From the NCBI GenBank assembly GCA_018004935.1, contig JAGNBF010000068.1, positions 1-41,903 on the forward strand: a stretch of 41,903 nucleotides of DNA. Reading direction: 5' to 3'. The stretch is from Chloroflexota bacterium. GTDB taxonomy: Bacteria > Chloroflexota > Anaerolineae > Promineifilales > Promineifilaceae. The notes under the pieces are model-generated. The model saw nothing but the letters and a program-made list of their open reading frames with translations. It was not told the DNA's origin and did not search any database. How positions within the stretch are numbered: the stretch's first letter is position 1; each line of letters opens with the position of its first letter. Shown one piece after another: positions 23,225 through 32,291 of this stretch. Both the position numbers and the translations under genes were made by a program.

Positions 23225-24790
23225 ATGATTATGACCCAAGATATTCTTCTCGCGATTGATAATGGTACTCAGAGTGTGCGGGCTTTGTTGTTTGATTTAC
23301 GCGGCCGCTTGCTTGCCTATACCCAGGTTCCCATCGAGCCGTATTATTCGTCCCAACCAGGTTATGCCGAACAAGACCCAGAGGTATATTGGCAGACAAT
23401 AGCCCAGGCGTGCCAGCAGTTGTGGCAAAAAACCGATATTCCTCGTTCTGCCATTGCTGGTGTCGGATTGACCACCCAACGCTCCACCGTTATCAATGTG
23501 GACAAAGAGGGTAATGCCTTACGTCCGGCTATTGTCTGGTTGGATCAGCGGCGCATGGAAGGGTTGAAACCGGTGGGTGGGTTGTGGGGATTGGCCTTTG
23601 CCCTTACCGGTATGCGGGAAACGGTAGCCCATTTACAAGCCGAGGCTGAAGCCAACTGGTTAATGCACCATCAGCCAGACATCTGGCGCCAGACTTATAA
23701 ATTCGTTTTTCTCTCTGGTTATTTGACCCACAAATTGACAGGCCGTTTTGTGGATTCGGTGGGTTGTCAGGTGGGGTATTTCCCCTTTGATTACAAAAAG
23801 AAGGCCTGGGCCTCAGACTGGGATTGGAAGTGGCAAGCGGTGCCGATAGAGAAGGAAAAGCTGGTTGAACTGGTTCTCCCTGGTCAACTCTTGGGCCATA
23901 TTACACGCCAGGCCAGTGAGATAACAGGAATTCCTGAAGGATTGCCTTTGATCGCGGCCGCGTCCGACAAAGCCTGCGAGGTCATCGGTTCCGGAGCCTA
24001 TTTGCCCCATGTCGCCGCCCTCAGTTATGGTACAACGGCTACCATCAACACCACCCATACCCGCTACATCGAACCCATTCCGCTCATTCCCCCCTATCCC
24101 TCTGCTGTGCCCGATGCCTACAGCCTGGAAATTCAGGTGTATCGGGGTTTTTGGATGGTGAGTTGGTTTAAACGGGAGTTTGGTTTGCGTGAACAACAAC
24201 TGGCCGCCGAGCGAGGTATCGCCCCGGAAAGCCTGTTCGATACCCTGGTGAATACGGTTCCCCCTGGCTCGATGGGCCTCACCTTACAACCGTACTGGTC
24301 GCCAGGGATCAAAGTACCTGGTCCAGAAGCGAAAGGGGCGATTATTGGCTGGGGGGACGTGCACACACGGGGTCATCTCTACCGGGCGATTCTGGAAGGG
24401 TTGGCTTATGCGTTGCGCGAAGGGAAGGAGCGTAGCGAAAAGCGGAGTGGTGTGCCGATTACGGCGTTGCGGGTGGCTGGGGGTGGCTCGCAAAGTGACG
24501 CGGCCATGCAAATAACGGCTGATGTATTTGGTCTACCAACAACGCGGCCGCATCTCTATGAAGCCTCTGGTTTGGGCGCGGCAATAAATGTAGCCGTCGG
24601 TCTGGGCCTACATCCTGATTTTATGACCGCTATCGGTGAAATGACCCATGCCGGAGCTACCTTCGAGCCAAATCCCCAACACCACCGTCTATACAATGAA
24701 CTCTATCATGGCGTGTACAAAAAGCTGTACTCTCGCCTCAAACCCCTCTACGAAACCATCCGTGATGTTACCGGCTACCCGGCACGGTGA
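23225..24790 (+). CDS. FGGY-family carbohydrate kinase
   Basis: A 521-residue (or 519 from the ATG at 23231) sugar kinase. The N-terminal phosphate loop is [15 protein letters not shown]. The substrate region has [16 protein letters not shown] and IVWLDQRR. The C-terminal ATP-binding half includes [11 protein letters not shown] and [20 protein letters not shown]. The fold is complete and full length. Family members phosphorylate xylulose, glycerol, ribulose and similar compounds; DQRR fits the pentulose and erythritol-type branch but does not decide it. It almost overlaps the phosphatase gene, so one transcript is likely. Confidence 0.9.
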   Translation: MIMTQDILLAIDNGTQSVRALLFDLRGRLLAYTQVPIEPYYSSQPGYAEQDPEVYWQTIAQACQQLWQKTDIPRSAIAGVGLTTQRSTVINVDKEGNALRPAIVWLDQRRMEGLKPVGGLWGLAFALTGMRETVAHLQAEAEANWLMHHQPDIWRQTYKFVFLSGYLTHKLTGRFVDSVGCQVGYFPFDYKKKAWASDWDWKWQAVPIEKEKLVELVLPGQLLGHITRQASEITGIPEGLPLIAAASDKACEVIGSGAYLPHVAALSYGTTATINTTHTRYIEPIPLIPPYPSAVPDAYSLEIQVYRGFWMVSWFKREFGLREQQLAAERGIAPESLFDTLVNTVPPGSMGLTLQPYWSPGIKVPGPEAKGAIIGWGDVHTRGHLYRAILEGLAYALREGKERSEKRSGVPITALRVAGGGSQSDAAMQITADVFGLPTTRPHLYEASGLGAAINVAVGLGLHPDFMTAIGEMTHAGATFEPNPQHHRLYNELYHGVYKKLYSRLKPLYETIRDVTGYPAR

Positions 24791-24822
24791 AGAATTGCCT
24801 TGCAGGGTATTCACCCTTGCGC

Positions 24823-24933
24823 CTACTTCTTCACCCGCAACATGGCGTTGACCACCAGGATGAACGATGTCAGCATCCCCAGCATAAAAGCCACCAGGAT
24901 AACAACCAGTAACGTACCGAAAGGAATAAGCAT
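24823..24933 (-). CDS. 36-residue single-pass membrane peptide
   Basis: A small gene below usual length cut-offs. An AAGGAGTTTATC ribosome site precedes the ATG at 24933. The product begins MLIPFGTLLVVILVAFMLGM, continues LTSFILVVNAMLRVKK and stops at 24823. It is almost one hydrophobic helix with a basic end, so it would be an inner membrane peptide with Lys-Lys on the cytoplasmic side. It lies just beyond the FGGY kinase, convergent to it. No relative is known to me. The ribosome site and clean hydrophobic pattern make chance unlikely but not excluded. Confidence 0.55.
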   Translation of the reverse strand: MLIPFGTLLVVILVAFMLGMLTSFILVVNAMLRVKK

Positions 24934-25030
24934 GATAAACTCCTTGAGTGGGGGCGGGTCGTTGACCGACTCCCAATAATTGCCGGATAAGAAGGGGTCT
25001 TATGAAAGTTAGAATTTAATACGGGATTGG

Positions 25031-25440
25031 TACGGGCTGGCCTTGTGCCTGCCCGGTTGGGCAACCACAAGGGTCGCCCGTACATTACCGGTTTATTTTT
25101 TGAACATTCATTAGGCCCTTACGCGCCAACATCAACAAAAAAATGTCGCTGTTTGCTGATGTAGCACAGCCTTTCCAGGTCGTGCGTTCTCTGTCGCGTT
25201 TTCCCCCCGTCCCCTCTTCCGAAGGGGGAGAGGGGATGGGTGAGGGCTGTATTATTACAAAGGCCGTTGGCCGAATGTTTTAGCCCGGTGGGTTTTGAGA
25301 TTTGACGTAACTACTAATAACCCCGCCCCAGGGGCGGGGAACTTTTTCTCGGGTCATTTTTCGCGGGTGTCCGCCCGCGAAAAATGACCCGAATGGGGTT
25401 CCCCCTTCCCGCTGGGATCGCAGGGGGATGGGTCTTTCGT
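25031..25440. repeat. Cluster of intergenic repeats including variable-core hairpin copy B
   Basis: 25031-25080 is a GTACGGGC element (GGGCTGGCCTTGTGCCTGCC, then a GGGCAACC...GGTCGCCC dyad). 25205-25240 has CCCCTCTTCCGAAGGGGGAG, found again near 39660-39750. 25315-25440 is the variable-core repeat: CCCCGCCCCAGGGGCGGGG, then a perfect 18-bp hairpin (25350-25367 and 25374-25391, arms starting CGGGTCATTTTTCGC), then CCCCTTCCCGCTGGGATCG and GGGGGATGGGTCTT. No gene is visible between 24934 and 25526. Confidence 0.65.
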
Positions 25441-25526
25441 GGTAGCCATTCTATGCCCGTATTATTGCGGCAAAACGCAATGACCACCGGGCTAAATGGA
25501 TGCTTCTCTTGGCCTGTACACGTTTT

Positions 25527-26306
25527 TCAGGCAAAGATGTTGGTTGTACTGCCCTGGTTTTGGCTCACCCGCACGGTGGAGACGGAAACCAGGTGGAAAA
25601 TACGGCGTAACGCTTCATGGCTCAGGCCAGCCACCAGCACATCTGGGAAGCCGATTAAGGTGGCCTGACGGCGCAAATCGGCTTCACTTAAGACGCTGGT
25701 GCTAAACCCTACATAAGCCAGGGTATACATCTCGTGCTTGAGCAGTTCTCGGGCGGCCCGTTTTACGGTGCTGGCGGTCTGCTTAGAGGCGTTGTCTTCA
25801 CCATCGGTGTAGACGATGACGATGCACCGCACCATAACCCCACTTTGGCGCAACTGCTGGGCATAGAGCACCATGTTTGTCAACCCGGCGGCTACGGCAT
25901 CATATAGAGCGGTGGAGCCATCGGGTTCGTAGCTGGAGCGGGTGAGTGGGGGGGCGTCTTTCAGATTGACGTAGCCGTGGAACAAGGCCACCACATCATC
26001 AAACAGAATGGTGCTGATGAGAATATCGTCCGCGGCCGCGGACCCACCCATTGCCGCCAGGTAATCATCGTTGTAGGCGCGGATGAGGTCGGATGCAAAC
26101 GGGTACATTGAACCGCTCATGTCAATGATATTCATCGCCAGTGTGACATCATTGCTGGCTAAATCGTCCAACCCGACACCCACCGTTTGGGTCATTGTGG
26201 GACCATTCAGGTTAGCAATCACCAGCCCCATCGTATCATCAGTTAGCCCATCATCCTGGGCTGATTGGAATAAGTCATCAAGATTGCCGAGGCCATTGTT
26301 ATTCAT
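25527..26306 (-). CDS. von Willebrand factor A domain protein
   Basis: A 259-residue protein, essentially one VWA domain. The metal-ion-dependent adhesion site is complete: DMSGS (Asp62, Ser64, Ser66), Thr132 in GSTALYDAV, and Asp168 in VYTDGEDN. This fold binds protein partners through a metal ion; stand-alone bacterial copies often work with AAA ATPases or surface complexes. The first 50 residues hold a linker with LNGPTMTQTVGVGLDDLASN. No signal peptide is present, so it is cytosolic. AGGAATAAAACC precedes the ATG. It is monocistronic as far as can be seen. Confidence 0.9.
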   Translation of the reverse strand: MNNNGLGNLDDLFQSAQDDGLTDDTMGLVIANLNGPTMTQTVGVGLDDLASNDVTLAMNIIDMSGSMYPFASDLIRAYNDDYLAAMGGSAAADDILISTILFDDVVALFHGYVNLKDAPPLTRSSYEPDGSTALYDAVAAGLTNMVLYAQQLRQSGVMVRCIVIVYTDGEDNASKQTASTVKRAARELLKHEMYTLAYVGFSTSVLSEADLRRQATLIGFPDVLVAGLSHEALRRIFHLVSVSTVRVSQNQGSTTNIFA

Positions 26307-26335
26307 GGTTTTATTCCTGATTTTATTGAGAAGAT

Positions 26336-26416
26336 GTAACGACTAAACCTGTTGCCTGAGCTTGTCGCAGGCAAACGGGCTTTGACAAGCCTGCCCCCGA
26401 GAGGGTTAGTCGTTAC
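26336..26416. mobile_element. CTTGTCGAAG dyad element with 14-bp terminal repeats
   Basis: GTAACGACTAAACC (26336-26349) and GGGTTAGTCGTTAC (26403-26416) are inverted repeats with one mismatch. The centre has CCTGAGCTTGTCGCAGG and GGGCTTTGACAAGCC. Both outer flanks carry AAGATG. It is the best-delimited member of this family and small enough to be a MITE. Confidence 0.55.
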
Positions 26417-26437
26417 GAAAAGATGCACAATCTATAT

Positions 26438-27373
26438 CTAGAACGGTAACGCATCCGTACTATTGATAAAGTTCACGCCCTGACGTTCAAAGGCAGTAAA
26501 ACGGGCCAGGGCCAGGCCGTGAAAATCAATGTCCGGGTGTTGTACGGGTGAGGTGCAGTCGCGTAGGAAGTAAATTTTCTGTAACAACTCCGGCTTGTGG
26601 CCAAAATCTTCTACGATGTCTTCCACGCTTTCCAGGACGCAATGGCTTTCGGCTTCACCGGCGATAATGACTACATCTGCGGCCGCGAGCGTGTCCAAGA
26701 ACGCTTTGTTTTTGCCGCCCATGGGGTGGCCGGGCACAGGAACCTCCGGCTGGATGATGGAGTAATGCTCTGTCGTCGGCACACTTCCTTTCGTGAGCCA
26801 GGTGGGTTGGGTTTTGCGTGCCAGGGCGTGCCAGAAAATGGCTGACCATAATTCCGGGTCTAGAGCATTGCCTATGCCGCCGATGAGGGTGTGATAAGGC
26901 CAGATACATAACTGCTTCTTGGCCTGTTGTTCCAATTCCTTCACGTAATTTGTGGAGGCCACAGGAGCTACGAGCGGTCGCCACTTGCCTTCCTTAATAT
27001 CTTGCCAGGTGATAATGGTGAACGGAGCCGGGTGCTGACCGTGGGCATCGGCCCACCAATTGGGCGAAAAAATCTGGTGGGGCAGGTGTGAGTCCAGGGA
27101 GCAGGTAATGTTGGTAATGCGGTCGGCGTAACGGTAGATGAACTCTATCACGCGCCGGATATCACCCAATGAGCCACCCACGCTCAGGTTGCCTCGTGTG
27201 TGGCAAAAATCTACCTGCATATCAATCAACACCAGATGAATGTTGGTCTTGTCGGTGGCCGCGGCAGGCAGGTTGGCCTGGGCCGCAGTCTGGGCAATGG
27301 TGTTCATATCAGGGTAGAACAATGTGCCAATACGGTTAGGGTCATAGAAATCAGGCAAGTGGGTCATGGTCAT
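26438..27373 (-). CDS. Nicotinamidase/isochorismatase-family cysteine hydrolase
   Basis: A 311-residue protein. The catalytic triad of the family is visible: Asp51 (LVLIDMQVDF), Lys195 (LTKGSVPTTEHYS) and Cys245 (IIAGEAESHCV). The residues CSLDSHLPHQIFSPNWW fit the metal and substrate region of nicotinamidases, which deamidate nicotinamide for NAD salvage. At 311 residues it is about 100 longer than PncA, with an N-terminal extension and a long insert (residues 120-180), so the substrate may differ. The start ATG at 27373 (or 27367) follows TAGGAG from a leader cassette. Transcription probably starts at the promoter near 27580. Confidence 0.85.
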   Translation of the reverse strand: MTMTHLPDFYDPNRIGTLFYPDMNTIAQTAAQANLPAAATDKTNIHLVLIDMQVDFCHTRGNLSVGGSLGDIRRVIEFIYRYADRITNITCSLDSHLPHQIFSPNWWADAHGQHPAPFTIITWQDIKEGKWRPLVAPVASTNYVKELEQQAKKQLCIWPYHTLIGGIGNALDPELWSAIFWHALARKTQPTWLTKGSVPTTEHYSIIQPEVPVPGHPMGGKNKAFLDTLAAADVVIIAGEAESHCVLESVEDIVEDFGHKPELLQKIYFLRDCTSPVQHPDIDFHGLALARFTAFERQGVNFINSTDALPF

Positions 27374-27375
27374 CT

Positions 27376-27490
27376 CCTACGAAAATGTAGGGCGATTTTG
27401 TAAATCGCCCGGTGGACGATTTAAAAAATCGTCCTACAGATTTTCATTCCCCTTGGTGTGCCGCTGGCCCATGGGGAACGCCTAAGAAAG
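27376..27490 (-). promoter_or_regulatory. Leader cassette, type I, upstream of the hydrolase gene
   Basis: Read on the minus strand, it has a ribosome-like AGGCGTTCCCC and ATG at 27472. The 12-codon frame MGQRHTKGNENL ends at 27434-27436. The long hairpin TGTAGGACGATTT...AAATCGCCCTACA follows, and the unit ends in TTTTCGTAGGAG before the gene. It is the same unit as at 6903 but in the opposite orientation, so orientation follows the gene. Confidence 0.65.
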
Positions 27491-27578
27491 CAGGTACGCG
27501 GATTAAAACAGAATGGGTGTCAATTTGAGTTTTTAAGCCGCTCGGTTAGTGTTTGTGTGACACTTAATGATGAAGAAC

Positions 27579-27607
27579 AGTATAGTGTATCGAGTACACT
27601 TTGTCAA
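27579..27607 (-). promoter_or_regulatory. Sigma-70 promoter with operator-like dyad
   Basis: On the minus strand TTGACA (27602-27607) and TATACT (27579-27584) are 17 bp apart, near consensus. Between them lies the perfect dyad AGTGTA-TCGAG-TACACT (27584-27600), sized like a TetR- or LacI-type operator. A further AAGTGTCA/TGACACTT pair flanks it. The region is markedly AT-rich. It points at the hydrolase gene through a leader of about 200 nt with the cassette. Confidence 0.7.
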
Positions 27608-27645
27608 GTGTCAAAATGACGTAAAATGTATTTATACAGGGAGTG

Positions 27646-27722
27646 AACGGCTCTGCCTGAGCTTGTCGAAAGCGGAGCCGGGCTTCGACAAGCTCATCTC
27701 TCGAGAGGGTCAGTAGTTACAA
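27646..27722. repeat. CTTGTCGAAG dyad element
   Basis: GGCTCTGCCTGAGCTTGTCG and CTTCGACAAGCTCATCTCTC form an inverted repeat with GGAGCC in the middle. It belongs to the same family as 21660, 26336 and 29690. The outer ends are less conserved here. Confidence 0.5.
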
Positions 27723-27741
27723 GATGGTGCTTTCTTTATCT

Positions 27742-29571
27742 TCAGGTCAACGCGGCCGCGACCTCGGCTTCTACTTCCTCGTCAATGCGGGATTGCAGAT
27801 CATAGAGCTGTTGGAAAGAGCCAGGCTGTGTCAGGAGTTCATTGGGGGAGCCACATTGGGCAATGCGGCCGCGTTCTAACACCAACACCATATCCGCCTG
27901 CATCAGGGTTTGCACCCGGTGCGCTATCAGGATGGTGGTACGGCCGGGCATTAATTGGAGCAAGGCTTCACGGATAGCCGCTTCGGTTTCCGTGTCCACA
28001 GATGAGGTGGCATCATCGAGGATGAGAATACGGGGGTCCTTAAGGAAAGTACGGGCCAGGGTGACTCGTTGTTTCTGCCCACCTGATAAGGTAACACCGC
28101 GCTCACCAACCAGGGTGTTGTACCCATCTGGAAAGGTAAGGATGACATCATGAATGGCCGCGGCTTGCGCGGCCGCGATCATTTCTGCCTCACTCACCGG
28201 GCGGTCTACGCCATAGGTGATATTTTCACGGATGGTACGAGAAAATAAGAATGGTTCTTGTTGTACCAGGCCAATTTGTTGGCGCAGGGTGCGGCGGGGG
28301 TAGGTTCTTAGCTCCACCCCATCTAGCAGGATGCGGCCGCTACTGTAATCATAAAAACGCAGGAGCAAATTTACCAGCGTACTCTTACCTGAGCCGGTGG
28401 CCCCGGTAATGGCCAGGGCTTGCCCGGCTTTGAGCGTAAAATTGATGTCGTGCAAAACCACGGCTTCTTCCTGCACATAAGCAAAACTCACATCTTCAAA
28501 AACAATTTCTCCGTGTAATGCCCCTTCAAGCTGATGTGTGCCTTCTAACAAAGGTTCACGCTCCTGGCGGATAATCTCCGCCACCCGACTGAAGGAAACA
28601 ACCCCCATAGACATTTGTACAATGAGCCGTCCCAGGTTACGTAACGGCCAGATGAGCCAGATGAGCAATCCCACATATGCCAGATAGGTGCCTATCGTGA
28701 TTTCGCCACGAATCGCCATCATTGCCCCTATGTAAAAGCCAACGAGCATCTGGAACCCGACAATGATGTCGGTGGTGGGCCAAAAAATGGCGTGCCATAG
28801 GAGCAAGCGCCGACCGCGCTGGAATCGTTCATGGTTTTCGGCCTCAAATTTGGCTTCTTCATACTGTTGCCGGGCGAAGGCCTTCACGACGCGAATGCCG
28901 GTCAGGTTTTCCTGTAATACGGTGGATAGTTTGGCTTCCTGTTCCTGGAATTTTTCATACAACATCTCAATACGGCGGAAGAACCAGATAGATACGGCAA
29001 AAACGATGGGCATGATGATAACGGAGTACAACGCCAGTTTGACGCTTAAGGTCATAATGGCGATGAAGTTGACCAGAAAAAGGAAGGCGATGCGTCCGGC
29101 CCCAATGCCTTCCTCGGCGAAGAAACGGCGTAAGGCTTCTACGTCGGAGGTGGCCCGCTGGATGAGTTCGCCTGTAGGGGTTTTGTCGTGGTAGGCAAAG
29201 GTAAGCCGTTGGATGTGGTCGTACAGGTAATCCCGCAGACGAATGGTGACGCCTTCCGCGGCCGCGGCCGCCCACCGGCCACTCAGAAAAGTGAATAGCC
29301 CTTCCACAAGGGCCAGCCCCAGGAAACCCAGGGCCACCCAGGGGAGCCGGGTTCCCACTTCGGGTTGGGTAAGCACATCATCTATGAAATATTGGATGAG
29401 GTAGTAGAAGGCGGTACGCGACGCGGCCGCGAATCCCACGGCAACATTGGCGACAAGATATAACAGCCGGTAGCCTGATAACAAACGCCACAGCCCGGTT
29501 ACGCGGCCGCTGGCAACAACATACTGGAAATCAAGTGGCGGAGGGGAGATGGTTTGGCGAGTTTGAGTCAT
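27742..29571 (-). CDS. ABC transporter, fused permease and ATP-binding protein
   Basis: A 609-residue half transporter of the MsbA/exporter type. Six membrane helices span about residues 35-335. The nucleotide-binding domain has Walker A GATGSGKST (390-398), the signature LSGGQKQR from 495, Walker B ILILDDATS from 515 and the switch His in IAHRVQ. Such proteins work as homo- or heterodimers to export lipids, peptides or drugs. The ATG at 29571 was chosen; the longer frame to 29652 has no ribosome site. No partner gene is beside it. The substrate is unknown. A double octamer (29258-29271) adds a run of Ala (WAAAAAEG) in a loop. Confidence 0.92.
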   Translation of the reverse strand: MTQTRQTISPPPLDFQYVVASGRVTGLWRLLSGYRLLYLVANVAVGFAAASRTAFYYLIQYFIDDVLTQPEVGTRLPWVALGFLGLALVEGLFTFLSGRWAAAAAEGVTIRLRDYLYDHIQRLTFAYHDKTPTGELIQRATSDVEALRRFFAEEGIGAGRIAFLFLVNFIAIMTLSVKLALYSVIIMPIVFAVSIWFFRRIEMLYEKFQEQEAKLSTVLQENLTGIRVVKAFARQQYEEAKFEAENHERFQRGRRLLLWHAIFWPTTDIIVGFQMLVGFYIGAMMAIRGEITIGTYLAYVGLLIWLIWPLRNLGRLIVQMSMGVVSFSRVAEIIRQEREPLLEGTHQLEGALHGEIVFEDVSFAYVQEEAVVLHDINFTLKAGQALAITGATGSGKSTLVNLLLRFYDYSSGRILLDGVELRTYPRRTLRQQIGLVQQEPFLFSRTIRENITYGVDRPVSEAEMIAAAQAAAIHDVILTFPDGYNTLVGERGVTLSGGQKQRVTLARTFLKDPRILILDDATSSVDTETEAAIREALLQLMPGRTTILIAHRVQTLMQADMVLVLERGRIAQCGSPNELLTQPGSFQQLYDLQSRIDEEVEAEVAAALT

Positions 29572-29689
29572 GGGGATACACAAGATGCAATGGGGAATAG
29601 GGGGCGTTGCTTTCAGAAAATAAAGCTTTTGCGGGCATTTAAGATCTGGCACAACCTGAGCAGTTTTGTTTTGTATCTATACAGGTGGG

Positions 29690-29760
29690 GTATGGCTCTG
29701 CCTGAGCTTGTCGAAGGCGGAGCCATACTTCGACAAGCTCAGCCCTCGAGAACGTGTATA
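29690..29760. repeat. CTTGTCGAAG dyad element
   Basis: CTGCCTGAGCTTGTCGAAGG and CTTCGACAAGCTCAGCCCTC form a long inverted repeat with GGAGCCATA between. TATCTATACAGGTG (from about 29674) and CGTGTATAGTTA mark possible ends. Confidence 0.5.
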
Positions 29761-29799
29761 GTTATTTTGTTTTTACTCGAGAATGCCCAGCCTGGAAAG

Positions 29800-30005
29800 A
29801 CTGTGCTATATTTACCACGGTCATAAAGTGACATTTTGTTAGCGGCAACAGATTGGTAGGTTTAGACTGAAGACCCATCCCCCTTCGATCCCAGAGGGAA
29901 GGGAGGAGAAACCTACCGGCGCGGATTGGCGAGCGTCCGCTCGCCAATCCGCGCCGAAAGTAGTTCCCCGCCCCTGGGGGCGGGGTTAGGGGTGGGGTGG
30001 CCTTG
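29800..30005 (-). repeat. Variable-core hairpin repeat, copy C
   Basis: Inverted relative to copies A and B. From the plus strand it has ACCACGGTCATAAAGTGACA, GAAGACCCATCCCCCTTCGA, CCCAGAGGGAAGGG, a perfect 19-bp hairpin with a 2-base loop (29917-29935 and 29938-29956), then AGTTCCCCGCCCCTGGGGGC. The flanks match copy A; the arms (starting CGGCGCGGATTGGCG) do not. Confidence 0.65.
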
Positions 30006-30586
30006 GATAAACCCAACACGATGATAAAGTGAGACGGCGACAGGGCGAAAAAATGTCAGATTATGCCCTTTGACAGTATACATCAATGAACCGCGACAAT
30101 TTTTTGTCGCGAGTGACACTGTTCGCGTCTACACAGGGTCATTCATGCCAAAGATTGTAACACGGTGATAACCGCAAAAGAAGAAAGAAGCCTGATGGGG
30201 AGAGAGTCCAGGGCGATTGCATACTCACATGACCCCACCACCCTAACAATTCCCGGCAGGAAGGGAAAAAACGGTTCCTTCGGAGCTCGCTGGGTGTGGC
30301 AAAATGCAGGGGCTGGCCTTGTGCCTGCCCGTTGAGGGCAACCACAAGGGTTGCCCTTACAGATGGTGTCAACCCGCTGAATTCCCGAAGACCCCCAAAA
30401 ACTAATTTGGGCCGTTTTTCGCGGGCATTGGCCCGCGAAAAACGACCCTTAAAAAGTTCCCCGCCCTGGGGGTGGGGGAAATCCAAACATGCAATCACCC
30501 TTGGAGAGAATCGCTGTGGTCGGTCTCCCGACCGTGCCCCAGCCAGCCCCAAAATAAGCCACCGGCCTTCTGTCGTGGGTTTCTCC
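30006..30586. repeat. Repeat-filled intergenic region with variable-core hairpin copy D
   Basis: 30092-30111 is a perfect hairpin CGCGACAA/TTGTCGCG with a TTTT loop. 30310-30360 is a GTACGGGC-type element. 30385-30480 is variable-core copy D, inverted: CCGAAGACCCCCAAAAAC, a 14-bp perfect hairpin (30413-30426 and 30431-30444), then AAGTTCCCCGCCCTGGGGG. 30505-30545 is a GGTCTCC-family copy (GCTGTGGTCGGTCTCCCGAC). Frames here are repeat-derived; I see no gene. Confidence 0.6.
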
Positions 30587-32260
30587 CTAATCTTCATGCT
30601 CAATCAAAATAACCGGGCGGCCGCCAATGGCATACAACGTCGGATCCCAGGGGGCATTCAGATTGGTGGCGGCAGGTAAGGGGAAGGTGTAGACCCCATT
30701 GGTGGGTGTGATGGTCTCTGTAATACCGTCTGGGTAAACAAGCAAAGCCGTACTGCTGGTTGCCGTGATGACCGCCGTTTGCGCGTCGCCAAAACGTGCC
30801 CACATTCCCACAATCCGATTACCGGTGCTGGGCTGGTAAAAGGCGATCCACTCTTGCGGCCCATTCGCGGGATCAGAGCCACCGGGACGCAACCGCCAAT
30901 AAGGTTCTACATCCCGAAAATAGGTCGTCAGTACCTGATAGGCAGTCATCGTGGGGCGAGGTGTTTCTGGCTGGGGGTGCTGGCGGAAACAGGCCGCATC
31001 GCTGGGGTTGCGATACAGGCCAAAGGCATCCCCAGCACAAATGGGATATTGGGGTAATCCGCATAACTCGCCATTGTGGGGCGGAAAATCAGTACCGCCT
31101 GGTTGGTTGCCACAGGCATCATACAACTGGAAATGGAAAATCGCCGTTGCCCCGGCGTAGGTACCATAAAAAGCATTTTGGATGACAAAGTCGGCGGCTT
31201 CGCTCATGGTGGCCCGGTAAGGACTGGTAGATTCCCATGTTGGCCCCGGATAATCATCCCAGATGACGACGCCACTCTCGTTAAGCCACACCGGTTTGTC
31301 TTGACCATGGGCCTGTTGGGTATTTTTGGCCCGGAAAATGTGATACCAGGTACGCCAGGCATAAAAATAGTTGTGAGTAGCCAGAATGTCGTGGAAATAG
31401 CCATAGGTAGGGGCCAGGGTATCGCCATCATAAATATCTAATACCTCATCATAATAGCCCAGATGACCACTATCATTAGCCAGCCCCCCAAATAAGATTT
31501 GCGCCAGGGAATCGGCCTGGCGGGCGGCCAGGTAGCCTACTTTGAGCAGGCGAGCATAATCGGCTACACTGCCGCTCCAAAAAGACGCCAGATCGGGTTC
31601 GTTCCACATTTCCCAATGGGTGATGCCCACGCCTACCGGCCACCCCTCAGCCTGGGCGACAACGCCACCCGGTTTGTAACGATTTACGGCTGTGTAAACG
31701 AATCTGGCCCAGACGTTGTTGGGGTTAATTGTTTTGCCTGGGCCAGGGATGTCACTGCCATCGGTGAAGATGGGATCGTACAGGCCGATGGGGGTGCTGG
31801 CCTGGGGGGCGTTGAGGGCGAGGGCTGAAGTTGTTGCGGCCGCGGTTGGGGTGGCTTGCGTGAGGGTGGTATAGAAGCCAGGTGTGCCCAAGAGAATGGC
31901 GTTGATGTGGAAGCCGTGCGCCAGGTCGGCAATGGCGGCCTCATCCTGGAAGGCCCAACTGAATTGGCCGGGGGTTTGTTCGATATGATTCCAATACAGG
32001 GGCCAGCGATCCCATTGTGCTCCGGTGATTTGGGCATTGGCGAGTTGTTGGGCATCGGCGCGGCCCTCGGCGGAGTTGATGAAGGTGATGCCGTAAGCTG
32101 GCACGGCGGTGGAAGGGGGGAAGGTGCTATCTCGACCTAACAGGGATAGATAGGTGGGGGTGTTGTCATTTGCGGCCGCGCCTGCCCGGCCAATGAGTAT
32201 CACCACAACCAGGAAAGCGGTGAGCCAGGTAAAAAGGAGAAACAGTCGTTTTGGGATCAT
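30587..32260 (-). CDS. Secreted clan-A glycoside hydrolase
   Basis: A 557-residue exported protein. The N-terminal hydrophobic segment (LFLLFTWLTAFLVVVILIG) is a signal peptide or anchor. The TIM-barrel core has WEMWNEPD with the likely acid/base Glu221 and VWLNESG with the likely nucleophile Glu328, as in clan A families such as GH5 and GH39. HWEMWNEPDLASFWSG fits GH39-like enzymes best. The C-terminal 90 residues look like a beta domain. I chose the ATG at 32260, which gives a normal signal length; the frame extends to 32293. It is likely to act on plant- or microbe-derived glycans outside the cell. Exact family uncertain. Confidence 0.8.
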   Translation of the reverse strand: MIPKRLFLLFTWLTAFLVVVILIGRAGAAANDNTPTYLSLLGRDSTFPPSTAVPAYGITFINSAEGRADAQQLANAQITGAQWDRWPLYWNHIEQTPGQFSWAFQDEAAIADLAHGFHINAILLGTPGFYTTLTQATPTAAATTSALALNAPQASTPIGLYDPIFTDGSDIPGPGKTINPNNVWARFVYTAVNRYKPGGVVAQAEGWPVGVGITHWEMWNEPDLASFWSGSVADYARLLKVGYLAARQADSLAQILFGGLANDSGHLGYYDEVLDIYDGDTLAPTYGYFHDILATHNYFYAWRTWYHIFRAKNTQQAHGQDKPVWLNESGVVIWDDYPGPTWESTSPYRATMSEAADFVIQNAFYGTYAGATAIFHFQLYDACGNQPGGTDFPPHNGELCGLPQYPICAGDAFGLYRNPSDAACFRQHPQPETPRPTMTAYQVLTTYFRDVEPYWRLRPGGSDPANGPQEWIAFYQPSTGNRIVGMWARFGDAQTAVITATSSTALLVYPDGITETITPTNGVYTFPLPAATNLNAPWDPTLYAIGGRPVILIEHED

Positions 32261-32291
32261 AGCAGTACCTATAAAGCGGGCGTCAGACAAC

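Noticed and set aside
30139-30603. 154-codon minus-strand ORF
   Set aside because: It lies across three repeat families and has no ribosome site or domain.
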